Source of the DNA: Cyanocohniella sp. LLY
GTDB taxonomy: Bacteria; Cyanobacteriota; Cyanobacteriia; Cyanobacteriales; Nostocaceae
Direction: 5' to 3'
Assembly: GCA_022241785.1 (NCBI GenBank)
Contig: JAKOMP010000018.1
Span: 1-64,000 of the forward strand
DNA: 64,000 nt
Below the pieces are notes generated by a model, which saw nothing but the letters and a program-made list of their open reading frames with translations, ran no database searches and had not been told where the DNA came from. A program made the translations under genes and the position numbers. Positions 51,603-61,872 of the stretch are shown here, piece after piece (the first letter of the stretch is position 1; the number at the start of each line of letters is the position of its first letter).

Positions 51603-51974
51603 ATGGTGCAATTAAGTTATTATCCCAGTGCGATCGCCCAAGCGGCTCAACGGGTGAACGAAATAGATTCTCAGCTAATGGCGGTGCAGCACCAGATTAA
51701 CCGATTTGAAGGTAATGCCGACCGTGTTGCCGCTTTTGAGATGGATTTGAAAAATGATGCTCAACGCAAGTCTCGTCGCTTTGAAGTGCTGTTGGTGAAT
51801 CAAGAGTATCAACAAGCAGTGGATATGCAGATGCGATTATCTGTGGAAAAAGCCAATGCGATGGCTCATTTAGAATATCTCCGTAACCAGTTTAGTGTAG
51901 CGAAATTAGCAGCGAGATTGGCTATCGCTCAACAACTCTCTGATTTTGAATCTCGTGAATTAGTTGGTTTGTAG
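51603..51974 (+). CDS. Small helical hypothetical protein
   Basis: 123 residues from the ATG at 51603, preceded by GGAAGG. Mostly helical with Gln/Ala-rich heptads (IDSQLMAVQHQINRFEGN, QAVDMQMRLSVEKANAMA). No family recognised. Together with the 51178 gene it may form the LexA-box operon, separated by repeats. A structural or DNA-associated role is possible but not shown. Confidence 0.55.
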   Translation: MVQLSYYPSAIAQAAQRVNEIDSQLMAVQHQINRFEGNADRVAAFEMDLKNDAQRKSRRFEVLLVNQEYQQAVDMQMRLSVEKANAMAHLEYLRNQFSVAKLAARLAIAQQLSDFESRELVGL

Positions 51975-52014
51975 TGGCGTAGAATAGTATCTTTCTTGAT
52001 CCAGGCGATCGCTC

Positions 52015-52911
52015 ATGGCCATCACTAAACGTCAGCTGCCAACATTTTTACGTTTTACCCAAAATCCCAATCTTTCACAGAAATTAATGCTGATTGGGAT
52101 TGCCATTACTTTATTTTTCTTTTTTCTGGCGTTCTTTGCTCCTGTCTTGCAGGGTTGGGGATGGCTACAAAACCCTAGAGAATTTCTGGCTAACCCTATC
52201 CAAGAACCACCATCAGCTAAATATTGGTTCGGGACGAGTCGCTTAGGACATGATGTATTTTCCCGTACATTGTTTGGCGCTCAAGCTGCGTTGCAAGTAG
52301 TAATTTTAGCTACAGCACTCAGCATGATTATTGGTGTGCCTTTGGGGATGCTAAGTGGCTATCTTGGCGGTAATTTGGATAAGGTGTTGCTGTTTGTCAT
52401 GGATAGTATCTACACCTTACCGGGGCTATTGCTATCTGTGACACTAGCTTTTGTGGTGGGTCGAGGAATTTTAAATGCGGCGATCGCCATTAGTATTGCT
52501 TACGTTCCCCAATATTACCGAGTTGTCCGTAATCATACTGTTAGTGTTAAAACAGAAGTATTTATTGAAGCAGCTCAAGCAATGGGTGCTTCTACTTGGG
52601 TTGTATTATCTCGCTATCTCTTTTTTAACGTTATTCAAAGCGTACCTGTATTATTTACCCTCAACGCCGCCGATGCAATTTTAGTATTAGGCGGTTTAGG
52701 CTTTTTGGGATTAGGACTTCCCGAAGAAGTGCCAGAATGGGGCCACGACTTAAGACAAGCCCTAGAAGCCTTGCCCACAGGCATTTGGTGGACTACTCTC
52801 TTCCCCGGTTTAGCCATGACATTAATGGTAGTAGGGTTATCACTACTTGGTGAGGGGTTAAATGAGTTTGTCAATCCTCGATTACGGCGCGAGAATGGAA
52901 TCCGGAAATAG
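52015..52911 (+). CDS. ABC transporter permease, DppC/OppC family
   Basis: 298 residues with about six membrane segments. Hallmarks: NPIQEPPSAKYWFGTSRLGHDVFSR, then the permease motif EAAQAMGASTWVVLSRYLFFNV (EAA loop). It belongs to peptide/nickel-type importers. The partner permease, ATPases and binding protein are not nearby, as is usual in cyanobacteria. Substrate unknown; peptide import is the default guess. Confidence 0.9.
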   Translation: MAITKRQLPTFLRFTQNPNLSQKLMLIGIAITLFFFFLAFFAPVLQGWGWLQNPREFLANPIQEPPSAKYWFGTSRLGHDVFSRTLFGAQAALQVVILATALSMIIGVPLGMLSGYLGGNLDKVLLFVMDSIYTLPGLLLSVTLAFVVGRGILNAAIAISIAYVPQYYRVVRNHTVSVKTEVFIEAAQAMGASTWVVLSRYLFFNVIQSVPVLFTLNAADAILVLGGLGFLGLGLPEEVPEWGHDLRQALEALPTGIWWTTLFPGLAMTLMVVGLSLLGEGLNEFVNPRLRRENGIRK

Positions 52912-52997
52912 TCCATCTTTGCTGAAAAAAATAAATTGGAGCGAAGTGACTGTTTCTGAGTCTGAATATTTGTTGATTTTATTACCGAGAGAACTGA

Positions 52998-53198
52998 GTG
53001 AAAGATAATATTTCCTTAATCGCCGCCGCTGCTGGTGGGTTCATGCTATCCGTTGCCCTAACTGGACTGTTACACGGTACACCAGTGACAAATTGGCAGC
53101 AATCAAGTTTTCATTCTTCAATGGCGACTAATTTACATATCACATCCAAAAATACAGAAGACTCAGAGATGTTTCGCACCAAAACGCCAAAAAACTAA
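52998..53198 (+). CDS. Small hypothetical protein with one membrane segment
   Basis: 66 residues from a GTG. Residues 8-25 (IAAAAGGFMLSVALTGLLHG) are hydrophobic. The C-terminal half is polar. Family unknown; coding support is moderate, and the start is uncertain. Confidence 0.4.
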   Translation: MKDNISLIAAAAGGFMLSVALTGLLHGTPVTNWQQSSFHSSMATNLHITSKNTEDSEMFRTKTPKN

Positions 53199-53504
53199 TA
53201 CTATTTCTTTATCTGTATGGATTGATTTCCAGATATTCCTGGGGGTCGACTTTGCTAAGGAATGTGGATTTAATAAAATATAGAACCTCACCCCCAACCC
53301 CTCTCCTTGGTAAGGAGAGGGGAGACTTTGACGCAAGTCAAAGACGGGGTGAGGTCAAAAACTAGACTTGCATGTTATTTAATTCGTGTTGCTAAGGAGT
53401 TAAAGGCTATATACCAATGCTTTAAAATCCGGCAACACATCCAAAACCACAAACCCAGTTTCTATCTGGCTTTCTGAATTACGAATTGGTTTATATTTTA
53501 TCAG
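53199..53504. other. Spacer with a palindromic element
   Basis: Holds a 74-bp element at 53283-53356. Its ends are GAACCTCACCCC and GGGGTGAGGTC, and two inner hairpins are CCCCTCTCC/GGAGAGGGG and TTTGAC/GTCAAA. No target duplication is clear. Otherwise empty. Confidence 0.5.
53283..53356. repeat. Palindromic repeat element
   Basis: Inverted ends ACCTCACCCC and GGGGTGAGGT frame two consecutive hairpins, a common cyanobacterial interspersed repeat. It shares the CCCCTCTCC/GGAGAGGGG core with the 40454 element, so the two may belong to related families. Confidence 0.6.
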
Positions 53505-54401
53505 GTGATTAATTCTCAAGTAATTGGTATTGATGTGGGGGGAACAGCAATTAAGCTGGGAAGGTTCCAACCAGATGGCACTTGCCTACAATCTTTGACT
53601 GTAGCAACTCCCCAACCATCGACACCAGAAGCGGTTCTGGTGGTTTTGATAGATGCGATCGCTCAAGTAGACCCCTACAATGAAGCTGTAGCTATTGGTG
53701 TGGGAACTCCTGGCCCTGCCGATAAAACAGGACGTATTGCCCAAATCGCCATCAACTTACCGGGATGGATAAATGTACCGTTGGCCGACTGGTTAGAAGC
53801 CAAAACTGGTAAACCGACGATTATTGCCAACGATGCCAACTGTGCAGGCTTGGCAGAATCTTGGCTCGGAGCAGGGCGCCACTTTCAAAATCTTATTTTG
53901 TTGACCTTGGGAACTGGGGTAGGTGGAGCGATTATTTTGGATGGCAAACTGTTTGTCGGACATCAAGGCGCAGCCGGAGAACTGGGTTTAATTACCTTGA
54001 ACCCCAATGGCCCCACGTGTAATAGTGGCAATCGAGGCTCTTTAGAACAGTATGGGTCAGTTGCCGCCATTCGTCAGCACACCGGGAAGGAACCCGTGGA
54101 ATTAGCTGCTCTTGCCCAAGCCGGAGATATTTGTGCCTTGACTTTTTGGCAAGAATATGGTAAAGGTTTAGGTATTGGTTTAGCTAGTTTAATTTACGTT
54201 TTAACACCAGAAGCAGTTGTTATTGGTGGCGGTATTAGTGGTAGCTTTAAGTTTTTTATCTCCGCAGCTAAAGCAGAAATTGAACAGCGAGTCATGCCCA
54301 CATCTCGCGCCGGCTTACAAATTTTACCCGCTGAATTAGGCAACTCAGCCGGAATGGTGGGTGCAGCAAAATTGGCATCATCATTGGTTATTCATCATTA
54401 G
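53505..54401 (+). CDS. ROK family sugar kinase/glucokinase-like
   Basis: 298 residues from GTG. The phosphate motifs are VIGIDVGGTAIKLG and LTLGTGVGGAIIL; VGHQGAAGELGLI carries the zinc His. The usual CxCGxxGCxE zinc site is altered here to CNSGNRGSLEQY, keeping one cysteine and the Glu. It is probably a glucokinase or related kinase, but the metal site is degenerate. The downstream gene starts 19 bp later, so they may be co-transcribed. Confidence 0.88.
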   Translation: MINSQVIGIDVGGTAIKLGRFQPDGTCLQSLTVATPQPSTPEAVLVVLIDAIAQVDPYNEAVAIGVGTPGPADKTGRIAQIAINLPGWINVPLADWLEAKTGKPTIIANDANCAGLAESWLGAGRHFQNLILLTLGTGVGGAIILDGKLFVGHQGAAGELGLITLNPNGPTCNSGNRGSLEQYGSVAAIRQHTGKEPVELAALAQAGDICALTFWQEYGKGLGIGLASLIYVLTPEAVVIGGGISGSFKFFISAAKAEIEQRVMPTSRAGLQILPAELGNSAGMVGAAKLASSLVIHH

Positions 54402-54419
54402 CCATCTTCCCAGTTTCCT

Positions 54420-55043
54420 ATGGTGCAAATTATTCCAGCAAGAGAAATCAGTCTTGATGAATTGGAAGACAAGTTTGGTTTGCAACTGGCCTCAGATACC
54501 AATTTCTTTAGAGAGTGGCAAGATAATTTACCGACTCTAACTGCTGTAGAAAAGCAAGCAATTGAGCGAATTAAAAGCAATTATTTTAACTTAAATAAAC
54601 GCCGTTTCATGTCAGAAGAGGCGGTGAAGATGGTAGTGCTGTCTCCTTTATTAGATTTAGCTGGATTTTATCAACCTCCTTTTGAGATTGAAACTGAAAC
54701 TGCTATAGAAATCACTGCTGAAGATGAAGGTTTGATTGTTAAAGGCAATATTGATGTTCTGGTTATTCAAAAACGTTTGTGGATACTGGTAATTGAATCA
54801 AAAAGCAGTAAATTTGATGTGATGATAGCCTTGCCTCAAGCCCTCAGTTATATGCTTGCTAATCAAAATCTTACACAACCAACTTTTGGTTTATTAATTA
54901 ATGGGAGAGAGTTTGTTTTTGTCAAATTAATGCAACAAGAACAACTTTCTTATGCTCGTTCTTATGCTTTATCAATGGAACGCGATGCAGAATTACAGCA
55001 AGTACTTAGTATATTAAAGCGTCTAGGAAGCTTGATAATTTAA
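54420..55043 (+). CDS. HsdR-N-like nuclease-fold protein
   Basis: 207 residues. A region at about 80-165 shows a restriction-endonuclease-like pattern: MVVLSPLLDLAGF, NIDVLVIQKRLWILVIESKSSKF (Asp, Glu-x-Lys), then QALSYMLANQ and PTFGLLINGREFVFV. This resembles the N-terminal domain of type I restriction subunit R and related PD-(D/E)xK proteins. No helicase part is attached. Function unknown; stand-alone members are frequent in cyanobacteria. Confidence 0.7.
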   Translation: MVQIIPAREISLDELEDKFGLQLASDTNFFREWQDNLPTLTAVEKQAIERIKSNYFNLNKRRFMSEEAVKMVVLSPLLDLAGFYQPPFEIETETAIEITAEDEGLIVKGNIDVLVIQKRLWILVIESKSSKFDVMIALPQALSYMLANQNLTQPTFGLLINGREFVFVKLMQQEQLSYARSYALSMERDAELQQVLSILKRLGSLII

Positions 55044-55049
55044 TCGACT

Positions 55050-55084
55050 TAGGAAGAGGCTAGGGGCTAGGGGCTAGGGGCTAG
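55050..55084. repeat. GGGGCTA tandem repeat
   Basis: AGGGGCTAGGGGCTAGGGGCTA in tandem, 6 bp after the nuclease-fold gene. Similar short runs occur near 51025. Confidence 0.65.
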
Positions 55085-55091
55085 AAATTAG

Positions 55092-55514
55092 TTATGATAA
55101 AGAATATCCCGTGGACTTTTGCACAAATTTTAAAACTTTTTCATAAGATTCTGGATTACTCACAGGGTTGATAATAATAGGAATCGTCCCATCGGGTAAC
55201 CAAAAAGTTATTCTGTTATTAGGTTCTTGACAAAAGGAACTAATACAAGTGAGGTTAATTATATATTCATTTTTTTCATAAAAGATTTTTACCCAATGGG
55301 CATTTTCTAGTTCTAGCCCTGTCACATATTCTAAATATTCTAAAACTTTTTGATAATCTTCTAAATTACTCTGCGGGTTAATCACAATGGGAATAGCACA
55401 ATCAGGTAGCCAAAAAGTAACCCTGCCATTCTTTTCATAACAAAAAGCATTAACACGGTCGAAATTGACTACATATTCTTTCTTTTCGTAAAGGATTTTC
55501 ACCCAGTACGCCAC
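55092..55514 (-). CDS. Two-repeat hypothetical protein
   Basis: 140 residues made of two homologous units, about 1-70 and 72-140. The units correspond as WVKILYEKKEYVVNFDR and WVKIFYEKNEYIINLTC, then RVTFWLPDCAIPIVINPQSN and RITFWLPDGTIPIIINPVSN, then VLEYLEYVTG and VLKFVQKSTG. An internal duplication is evident. The beta-strand pattern suggests a small barrel, but no family is known. Lies convergent with the 54420 gene and upstream of pyrG's tail. Confidence 0.6.
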   Translation of the reverse strand: MAYWVKILYEKKEYVVNFDRVNAFCYEKNGRVTFWLPDCAIPIVINPQSNLEDYQKVLEYLEYVTGLELENAHWVKIFYEKNEYIINLTCISSFCQEPNNRITFWLPDGTIPIIINPVSNPESYEKVLKFVQKSTGYSLS

Positions 55515-55648
55515 AACATCTCCTTAAGTTTGAAGTTTATGAATGATGCACCCTGTATATGTCTGAACAAAAGTCTCCAGTCCTAAGTTAATGTTGCTGT
55601 GCGTGGATTCAAAACTCAAAAAAGTGTTTTTCTTGAGTTTTGAATTAT

Positions 55649-57340
<1,692 letters not shown>

Positions 57341-57371
57341 TCACTGTGGTTAAATCTTTGGTTCTGTTGTC

Positions 57372-59192
57372 GTGAAAAAACTTTTAGGATTAGGAATATC
57401 AGGTTGTATTGTTACCTCCTCTGTAGTAGCCTTGGCAGAATCACCACTTTTAGTTGTTTATCCCCCAAACAACCATCAGACAAGTGCGGAAAAAATCTTT
57501 TTTATTGGCACAGCGCCAGCGGATGGACAGGTTCTCATCAATGGTAAGCCAATTAACCGCAGCAAAGCCGGTCATTTTGCCCCAAGTTTTCCCTTAGAAG
57601 TGGGAGAGAATCTCTTTACTGTACGCCACCAAAACCAAGAACTTCAGATTCAAGTTACAAGGCGTACCACTCAGCCTGAATTGCCACAAGGGCTAGACTT
57701 TGCCAAAGATTCTCTCACTCCAGCAGCTGACATTGCCAGACTACCAGGAGAACTAATTTGTTTTAGTGCCATTGCACCCCCTAATGCCAGTGTATCTGTG
57801 AACCTGGCAAATCAAACAATTACTCTTGCACCCCAAACCCAACAAGTAAGTTTACCAAGTAATACAGCTGCCCTCACCGGAAGTAACCAGCCTACTGCCC
57901 AGTCTATCCCAGGCAAGTATGAGGGTTGTACTACATTGCCACAACCTACTTCCCTCACCTACGGTAACAACATCATGTCTGGTGCTGTAATCCCAGATGC
58001 CCGTAAAAATGTGGATTTGGGTAAACCAGAATTTCAACTCACACTCAATGGTAAGACGATAACTCAACCAGGAATCGGTCAAATTCAAATCCTCTCACCC
58101 TCAAACTTGCAAGTTGCTGAGGTGGTAGTAGATGCAGGGGTGGCACGTACTGGCCCCAGTACCGATTATTCTCGACTCACCCCACTACCTCACCGAACAC
58201 GGGCATCAATTACTGGAAGAGAAGGTGAATGGCTACGCTTAGACTATGGCGGTTGGATTAATAGTCAGGAAACTCGCGCTTTACCAGGTGCTATTCCGCC
58301 ACGTACCACTATTCGCAGTGTTGGATATCGCCGACTTCCTGATGCCACAGAGATAGTTTTTCCCTTACAAGTTCCTGTACCAGTGAGTGTGCAACAAAGT
58401 GATGAAAAATTCACCCTCACACTTTACAACACCACTGCCCAAACAGACACAATTCGTCTAGATGATGACCCTTTAATTTCTCGTCTAGATTGGCAGCAGG
58501 TAGCTCCAGGACAAGCGCAATACACCTTTAACCTCAAAAAAGCTCAACAATGGGGATATAAGCTGAGATACGACGAGACAACCCTGGTTTTATCTTTACG
58601 CCATCCGCCGACGATGAAGCGTGAAAGACGCAACCCTTTATCTGGTATCAAGATTCTACTCGATCCAGGGCATGGAGGCAAAGAATCAGGTGCTACTGGG
58701 CCAAACGGATATACAGAAAAAGAAGTCAATTTAGTCGTATCCAAATTATTGCGTGATGAATTGGTGAAACTAGGGGCCACAGTAGTCATGACTAGAGACA
58801 CTGATGTTGAAGTTTCCTTAGGCGATCGCATGGCCATGATACATCGAGAATCACCCGCGATCGCCCTTTCCATACATTACAACGCCTTACCCGATAGTGG
58901 TGACGCGGAGAACACCAAGGGAATCGGCACTTTCTGGTATCATCCCCAAGCTCATAGCCTAGCTATATTTATGCATAACTATTTAGTCAAAAGGCTAAAT
59001 CGACCTTCCTACGGCGTGTTTTGGAATAATTTAGCGCTGACGCGTCCCCATGCAGCACCATCGGTTTTATTAGAGTTAGGTTTTATGATTAATCCTGAAG
59101 AATTTGAATGGATAGAAAATCCCCAAGAACAGCAAAAGTTAGCTAGGGCTTTAGCTGATGGGGTTGTTGAGTGGTTTAAAACTAGGGAGTAG
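57372..59192 (+). CDS. amiC1: N-acetylmuramoyl-L-alanine amidase, AmiC type (first paralogue)
   Basis: 606 residues from GTG, with a signal peptide (KKLLGLGISGCIVTSSVVALA). Beta-rich segments are followed by an SH3b-like part (VARTGPSTDYSRLTPLP, EWLRLDYGGWI) near 255-310, an AMIN-like domain near 325-410, and the Amidase_3 domain from about 420. Zinc ligands are present: DPGHGG (His), Glu fifteen residues later (TEKEVNL), and SIHYN (His). The catalytic Glu is in LLELGFM. In Nostoc, tandem AmiC amidases drill septal nanopores for cell-cell exchange. The number is assigned from gene order only. Confidence 0.9.
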   Translation: MKKLLGLGISGCIVTSSVVALAESPLLVVYPPNNHQTSAEKIFFIGTAPADGQVLINGKPINRSKAGHFAPSFPLEVGENLFTVRHQNQELQIQVTRRTTQPELPQGLDFAKDSLTPAADIARLPGELICFSAIAPPNASVSVNLANQTITLAPQTQQVSLPSNTAALTGSNQPTAQSIPGKYEGCTTLPQPTSLTYGNNIMSGAVIPDARKNVDLGKPEFQLTLNGKTITQPGIGQIQILSPSNLQVAEVVVDAGVARTGPSTDYSRLTPLPHRTRASITGREGEWLRLDYGGWINSQETRALPGAIPPRTTIRSVGYRRLPDATEIVFPLQVPVPVSVQQSDEKFTLTLYNTTAQTDTIRLDDDPLISRLDWQQVAPGQAQYTFNLKKAQQWGYKLRYDETTLVLSLRHPPTMKRERRNPLSGIKILLDPGHGGKESGATGPNGYTEKEVNLVVSKLLRDELVKLGATVVMTRDTDVEVSLGDRMAMIHRESPAIALSIHYNALPDSGDAENTKGIGTFWYHPQAHSLAIFMHNYLVKRLNRPSYGVFWNNLALTRPHAAPSVLLELGFMINPEEFEWIENPQEQQKLARALADGVVEWFKTRE

Positions 59193-59250
59193 GGAGTGGG
59201 GAGTAGGGAGTGGGGAGTGGGGAAGCAGGGGGCAGGGGGGAAATACTTTT
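59187..59250. repeat. G-rich STRR block
   Basis: TAGGGAGTGGGGAG-type repeats directly at and after the first amidase stop, then GCAGGGGGCAGGGGGG. The repeat overlaps the last codon and stop, showing how close the expansion came to the gene. Confidence 0.75.
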
Positions 59251-59309
59251 GGCTATGACTACAACATTTTCTATTGCTTATTGCCTAAGCGGAAAATTTC
59301 ATCTGATGA

Positions 59310-59339
59310 AAATTGGACAATTTATTTTCTGGAAGTTCC
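59310..59339 (-). repeat. Dispersed element fragment, second copy
   Basis: The reverse complement of the left arm at 23482-23511 with 28 of 30 matches (core TTGTCCAATTT and GGAACTTCCAGAAA). The other arm is missing, so this is a solo or decayed copy. Confidence 0.65.
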
Positions 59340-59401
59340 TAAAACTCAAGTTGAGAATTAGTGCTAGTTTGAAAAATATAGTTGTGTATAAGAGCTAAAT
59401 C

Positions 59402-59632
59402 ATGTCATCACCAGCAGTTATCACAATTGTCAAGATGTTAGAATCCTTACCCGTTGAGATACAAGAGCAAGTTGTAGATCATCTTCGAGAGTATCTTGAA
59501 AACTTGCAAGATGAAATGAAATGGAATCAGTTGTTTCAACATAGTCAATCAAAACTTGTTGCTGCTGCACAAAAAGCTAAACAGGAAATTACTGAAGGAA
59601 AAGCAACAGCAATGGATTATGACCAGTTATGA
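59402..59632 (+). CDS. Antitoxin-like protein of a RelE-type pair
   Basis: 76 residues. The helix-rich N-terminal part (MSSPAVITIVKMLESLPVEIQ, EQVVDHLREYLE) is typical of small antitoxins found in cyanobacteria next to RelE-type toxins. The 4-bp overlap ATGA with the toxin supports an operon. Confidence 0.75.
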   Translation: MSSPAVITIVKMLESLPVEIQEQVVDHLREYLENLQDEMKWNQLFQHSQSKLVAAAQKAKQEITEGKATAMDYDQL

Positions 59633-59892
59633 ACTCAGCAGTTCTTCCCTCGTTCTGGGCTGAGTATCGAAAGTTAAACTACGAAATTCGGCAAAGTGCA
59701 AGGAAAGCATATCGTTTATGGCAGGAGAACCCTTTTCACCCATCTTTACATTTCAAGTGCATCAACAGTGAAGAAGATATTTGGTCGGTGAAGATAACGC
59801 GAAGCTATCGAGCATTGGGGATTTTGCAGGGTGAGACAGTAACATGGTTCTGGATTGGTAGCCATGATGATTATGAGCATTTCTTCTCATGA
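59629..59892 (+). CDS. RelE/ParE family toxin
   Basis: 87 residues. RelE-like pattern: RKAYRLWQENPFHPSLHFKCI, WSVKITRSYRALGIL, TVTWFWIGSHDDYEHFF. The fold matches ribosome-dependent mRNA interferases or ParE-type gyrase poisons; the exact class is unsure. The pair sits exactly between the two amidase genes. Confidence 0.8.
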   Translation: MNSAVLPSFWAEYRKLNYEIRQSARKAYRLWQENPFHPSLHFKCINSEEDIWSVKITRSYRALGILQGETVTWFWIGSHDDYEHFFS

Positions 59893-59965
59893 ATTGCAGC
59901 AATCCAAAAATTTGAATGTACCAGACAAACAAAATTTTTGCAATTTCCCCTCTCTGAACTTTCCC

Positions 59966-61711
59966 ATGCGAACATTTATCGGATTAGTGGTTTTACTTAC
60001 TCCTGCTGTGGCTTTAGTGCAAGAAAATAAGCTCACAGTAGTTTATCCACCAGCAAATCATCAAACGAATACAGATAAAATATTCTTTTTAGGAACTGCA
60101 CCACCAAGTGGAGAAGTTTATATTAATAATCAATTAATAAACCGCAGTCAATCTGGTCATTTTGCTCCTAGTTTCCCTTTGCAGATGGGAAAAAATGTGT
60201 TTACTGTGCGTCACCAAAATCAAGAAATACAAATGCAGGTGACTAGAGTTGATGTTCAACAACAAACACCAACCCAATTAGGTTTTATTGCCGATTCTTT
60301 AACTCCTCAAGTTGATATTGCTCGTTTACCAGGTGAAGAAATTTGTTTTAGTGCCATAGCTACATCCAATGCAAAAATACAAGTCAACTTAGGACAACAA
60401 ACTGTTAATTTAACACCACAAACACAACAAATATCTCTACCCAGTAATGCGGCAATTTATATAGATGAAAATCAACCTATTACTCAAAATATCCCAGGTA
60501 AATATCAGGGATGCACTACATTGACAACATCTGGTGATATTAAACAACCAGAATTTCAATTAACCCTTAATAACCAGACAATTACTCAAGTTAGCCCTGG
60601 AAAAATTCACAGCCTTTCACCAGCCAAACTCCCAGTAGTAGAAGTCATAGCTGAGGCTGGTGTGGCGCGAACCGGCCCCAGTACCACTGACTCGCGCTTA
60701 ACTCCGTTACCCAAAGGTGTCAGGGCTGCTGTTACAGGTAAACAAGGTGATTGGTTACGTTTAGATTATGGCGGTTGGATTCATCGTCCAGAAACTCGGA
60801 CTATACCAACCGCTATTCCCCCACGTTCCCACATTCGCAGTATCATATCGCAGCAATTACCCACAGCCACAGAGATTGTCTTTCCGCTACAAGTACCTGT
60901 ACCTGTGAGTATAGAACAAGGCGATCGCACTTTTACCTTAACTCTACATAATACCACTGCCCAAACAGACACAATTCGTCTAGATGATAACCCCATGATT
61001 GCCCGCCTAGATTGGCAGCAAATCGCACCAGAAACAGTGCAATATACTTTTAACCTCAAAAATGACCAACAATGGGGTTACAACCTGCAATACCAAGATA
61101 CCAGTTTAGTTTTAAGTTTACGTCATCCCCCTACTATTTCCCGTAGACAACAAAGGCCATTGTCTGGGTTGAAAATTCTGCTGAACGCCGGACATGGTGG
61201 GGAAGAATTAGGTGCAGCCGGGCCCACAGGTTATTTAGCCAAAGATTTAAATTTGGTAGTTACAAAACTATTGCGGGATGAATTGGTGCGGCGCGGCGCA
61301 TTAGTGGTGATGACTAGGGAAGATGATCGGGATATGTCTTTAGTGGCACGTCAGAGAATGATAGATCAGATTGAACCTGCGATCGCACTAACTTTTCATT
61401 ATCGATTTTTGCCCGATGACGGCGATGCTGAAAATACCAAAGGTGTCAGTAGTTATTGGTATCATCCTCAAGCCCACAGTTTAGCAGTGTTATTGCAAAA
61501 TCGGTTAGTTCAAGACTTAGGTAGGTCGTCTTTTGGGGTGTATTGGAATAATTTAGCTCTCACACGTCCCCACACCGCACCATCGGTTTTATTAGAGTTA
61601 GGTTTTATGAGTAACCCTGATGATTTTGAATTAGCAATGAATCCTCAAGAACAACAAAGGTTAGCCAGAGTTTTAGCTGAAGGTATTGTTGAGTGGTTTA
61701 GTTCTCAATAA
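59966..61711 (+). CDS. amiC2: AmiC-type amidase paralogue lacking a zinc ligand
   Basis: 581 residues from the ATG at 59966 (RTFIGLVVLLTPAVAL signal peptide); the frame extends upstream to 59855 through the toxin gene, but that extension is unlikely. The domain layout follows the first amidase: beta-rich segments, SH3b-like, AMIN-like, Amidase_3. The first zinc His (NAGHGG) and second His (TFHYR) remain, but the Glu ligand fifteen residues after the first His is replaced by Ala (YLAKDLNL). DPGHGG has become NAGHGG and SIHYN has become TFHYR. The catalytic Glu (LLELGFM) is kept. It may be an inactive partner that still binds wall or partner. Named by gene order. Confidence 0.82.
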   Translation: MRTFIGLVVLLTPAVALVQENKLTVVYPPANHQTNTDKIFFLGTAPPSGEVYINNQLINRSQSGHFAPSFPLQMGKNVFTVRHQNQEIQMQVTRVDVQQQTPTQLGFIADSLTPQVDIARLPGEEICFSAIATSNAKIQVNLGQQTVNLTPQTQQISLPSNAAIYIDENQPITQNIPGKYQGCTTLTTSGDIKQPEFQLTLNNQTITQVSPGKIHSLSPAKLPVVEVIAEAGVARTGPSTTDSRLTPLPKGVRAAVTGKQGDWLRLDYGGWIHRPETRTIPTAIPPRSHIRSIISQQLPTATEIVFPLQVPVPVSIEQGDRTFTLTLHNTTAQTDTIRLDDNPMIARLDWQQIAPETVQYTFNLKNDQQWGYNLQYQDTSLVLSLRHPPTISRRQQRPLSGLKILLNAGHGGEELGAAGPTGYLAKDLNLVVTKLLRDELVRRGALVVMTREDDRDMSLVARQRMIDQIEPAIALTFHYRFLPDDGDAENTKGVSSYWYHPQAHSLAVLLQNRLVQDLGRSSFGVYWNNLALTRPHTAPSVLLELGFMSNPDDFELAMNPQEQQRLARVLAEGIVEWFSSQ

Positions 61712-61825
61712 TTTGTCTGGCGCATACCGCAAGCGAAACAAATCACCCCATCAAAAGCACAGCCATAAACCTTAAGTAATTTTAAGCAACTCCCACACTC
61801 ATCGAGTAACTTAAAACACCATATA

Positions 61826-61870
61826 TTGACGCTCCCCGCATTCCGCTTACGCTAGATACGGGGATTCTTG
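61826..61870 (-). ncRNA. Right-end hairpin and omega-RNA-like scaffold of the tnpB element
   Basis: Read on the minus strand after the tnpB stop, GAATCCCC and CGGGGAGCGTCAA frame a hairpin, the classic right end of IS605/IS1341-type elements. The GTCAA is the expected cleavage end (+ strand TTGAC at 61826-61830). In this family the 3' end of the transcript with its right end forms a guide RNA for TnpB. The guide would be the flanking DNA beyond 61826. Confidence 0.6.
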
Positions 61871-61872
61871 CT

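Noticed and set aside
55105-55126. Similarity between the end of the two-repeat protein gene and the interior of the MITE
   Set aside because: Only about 20 bases align, with mismatches, and the protein repeat pattern explains the sequence; probably chance.
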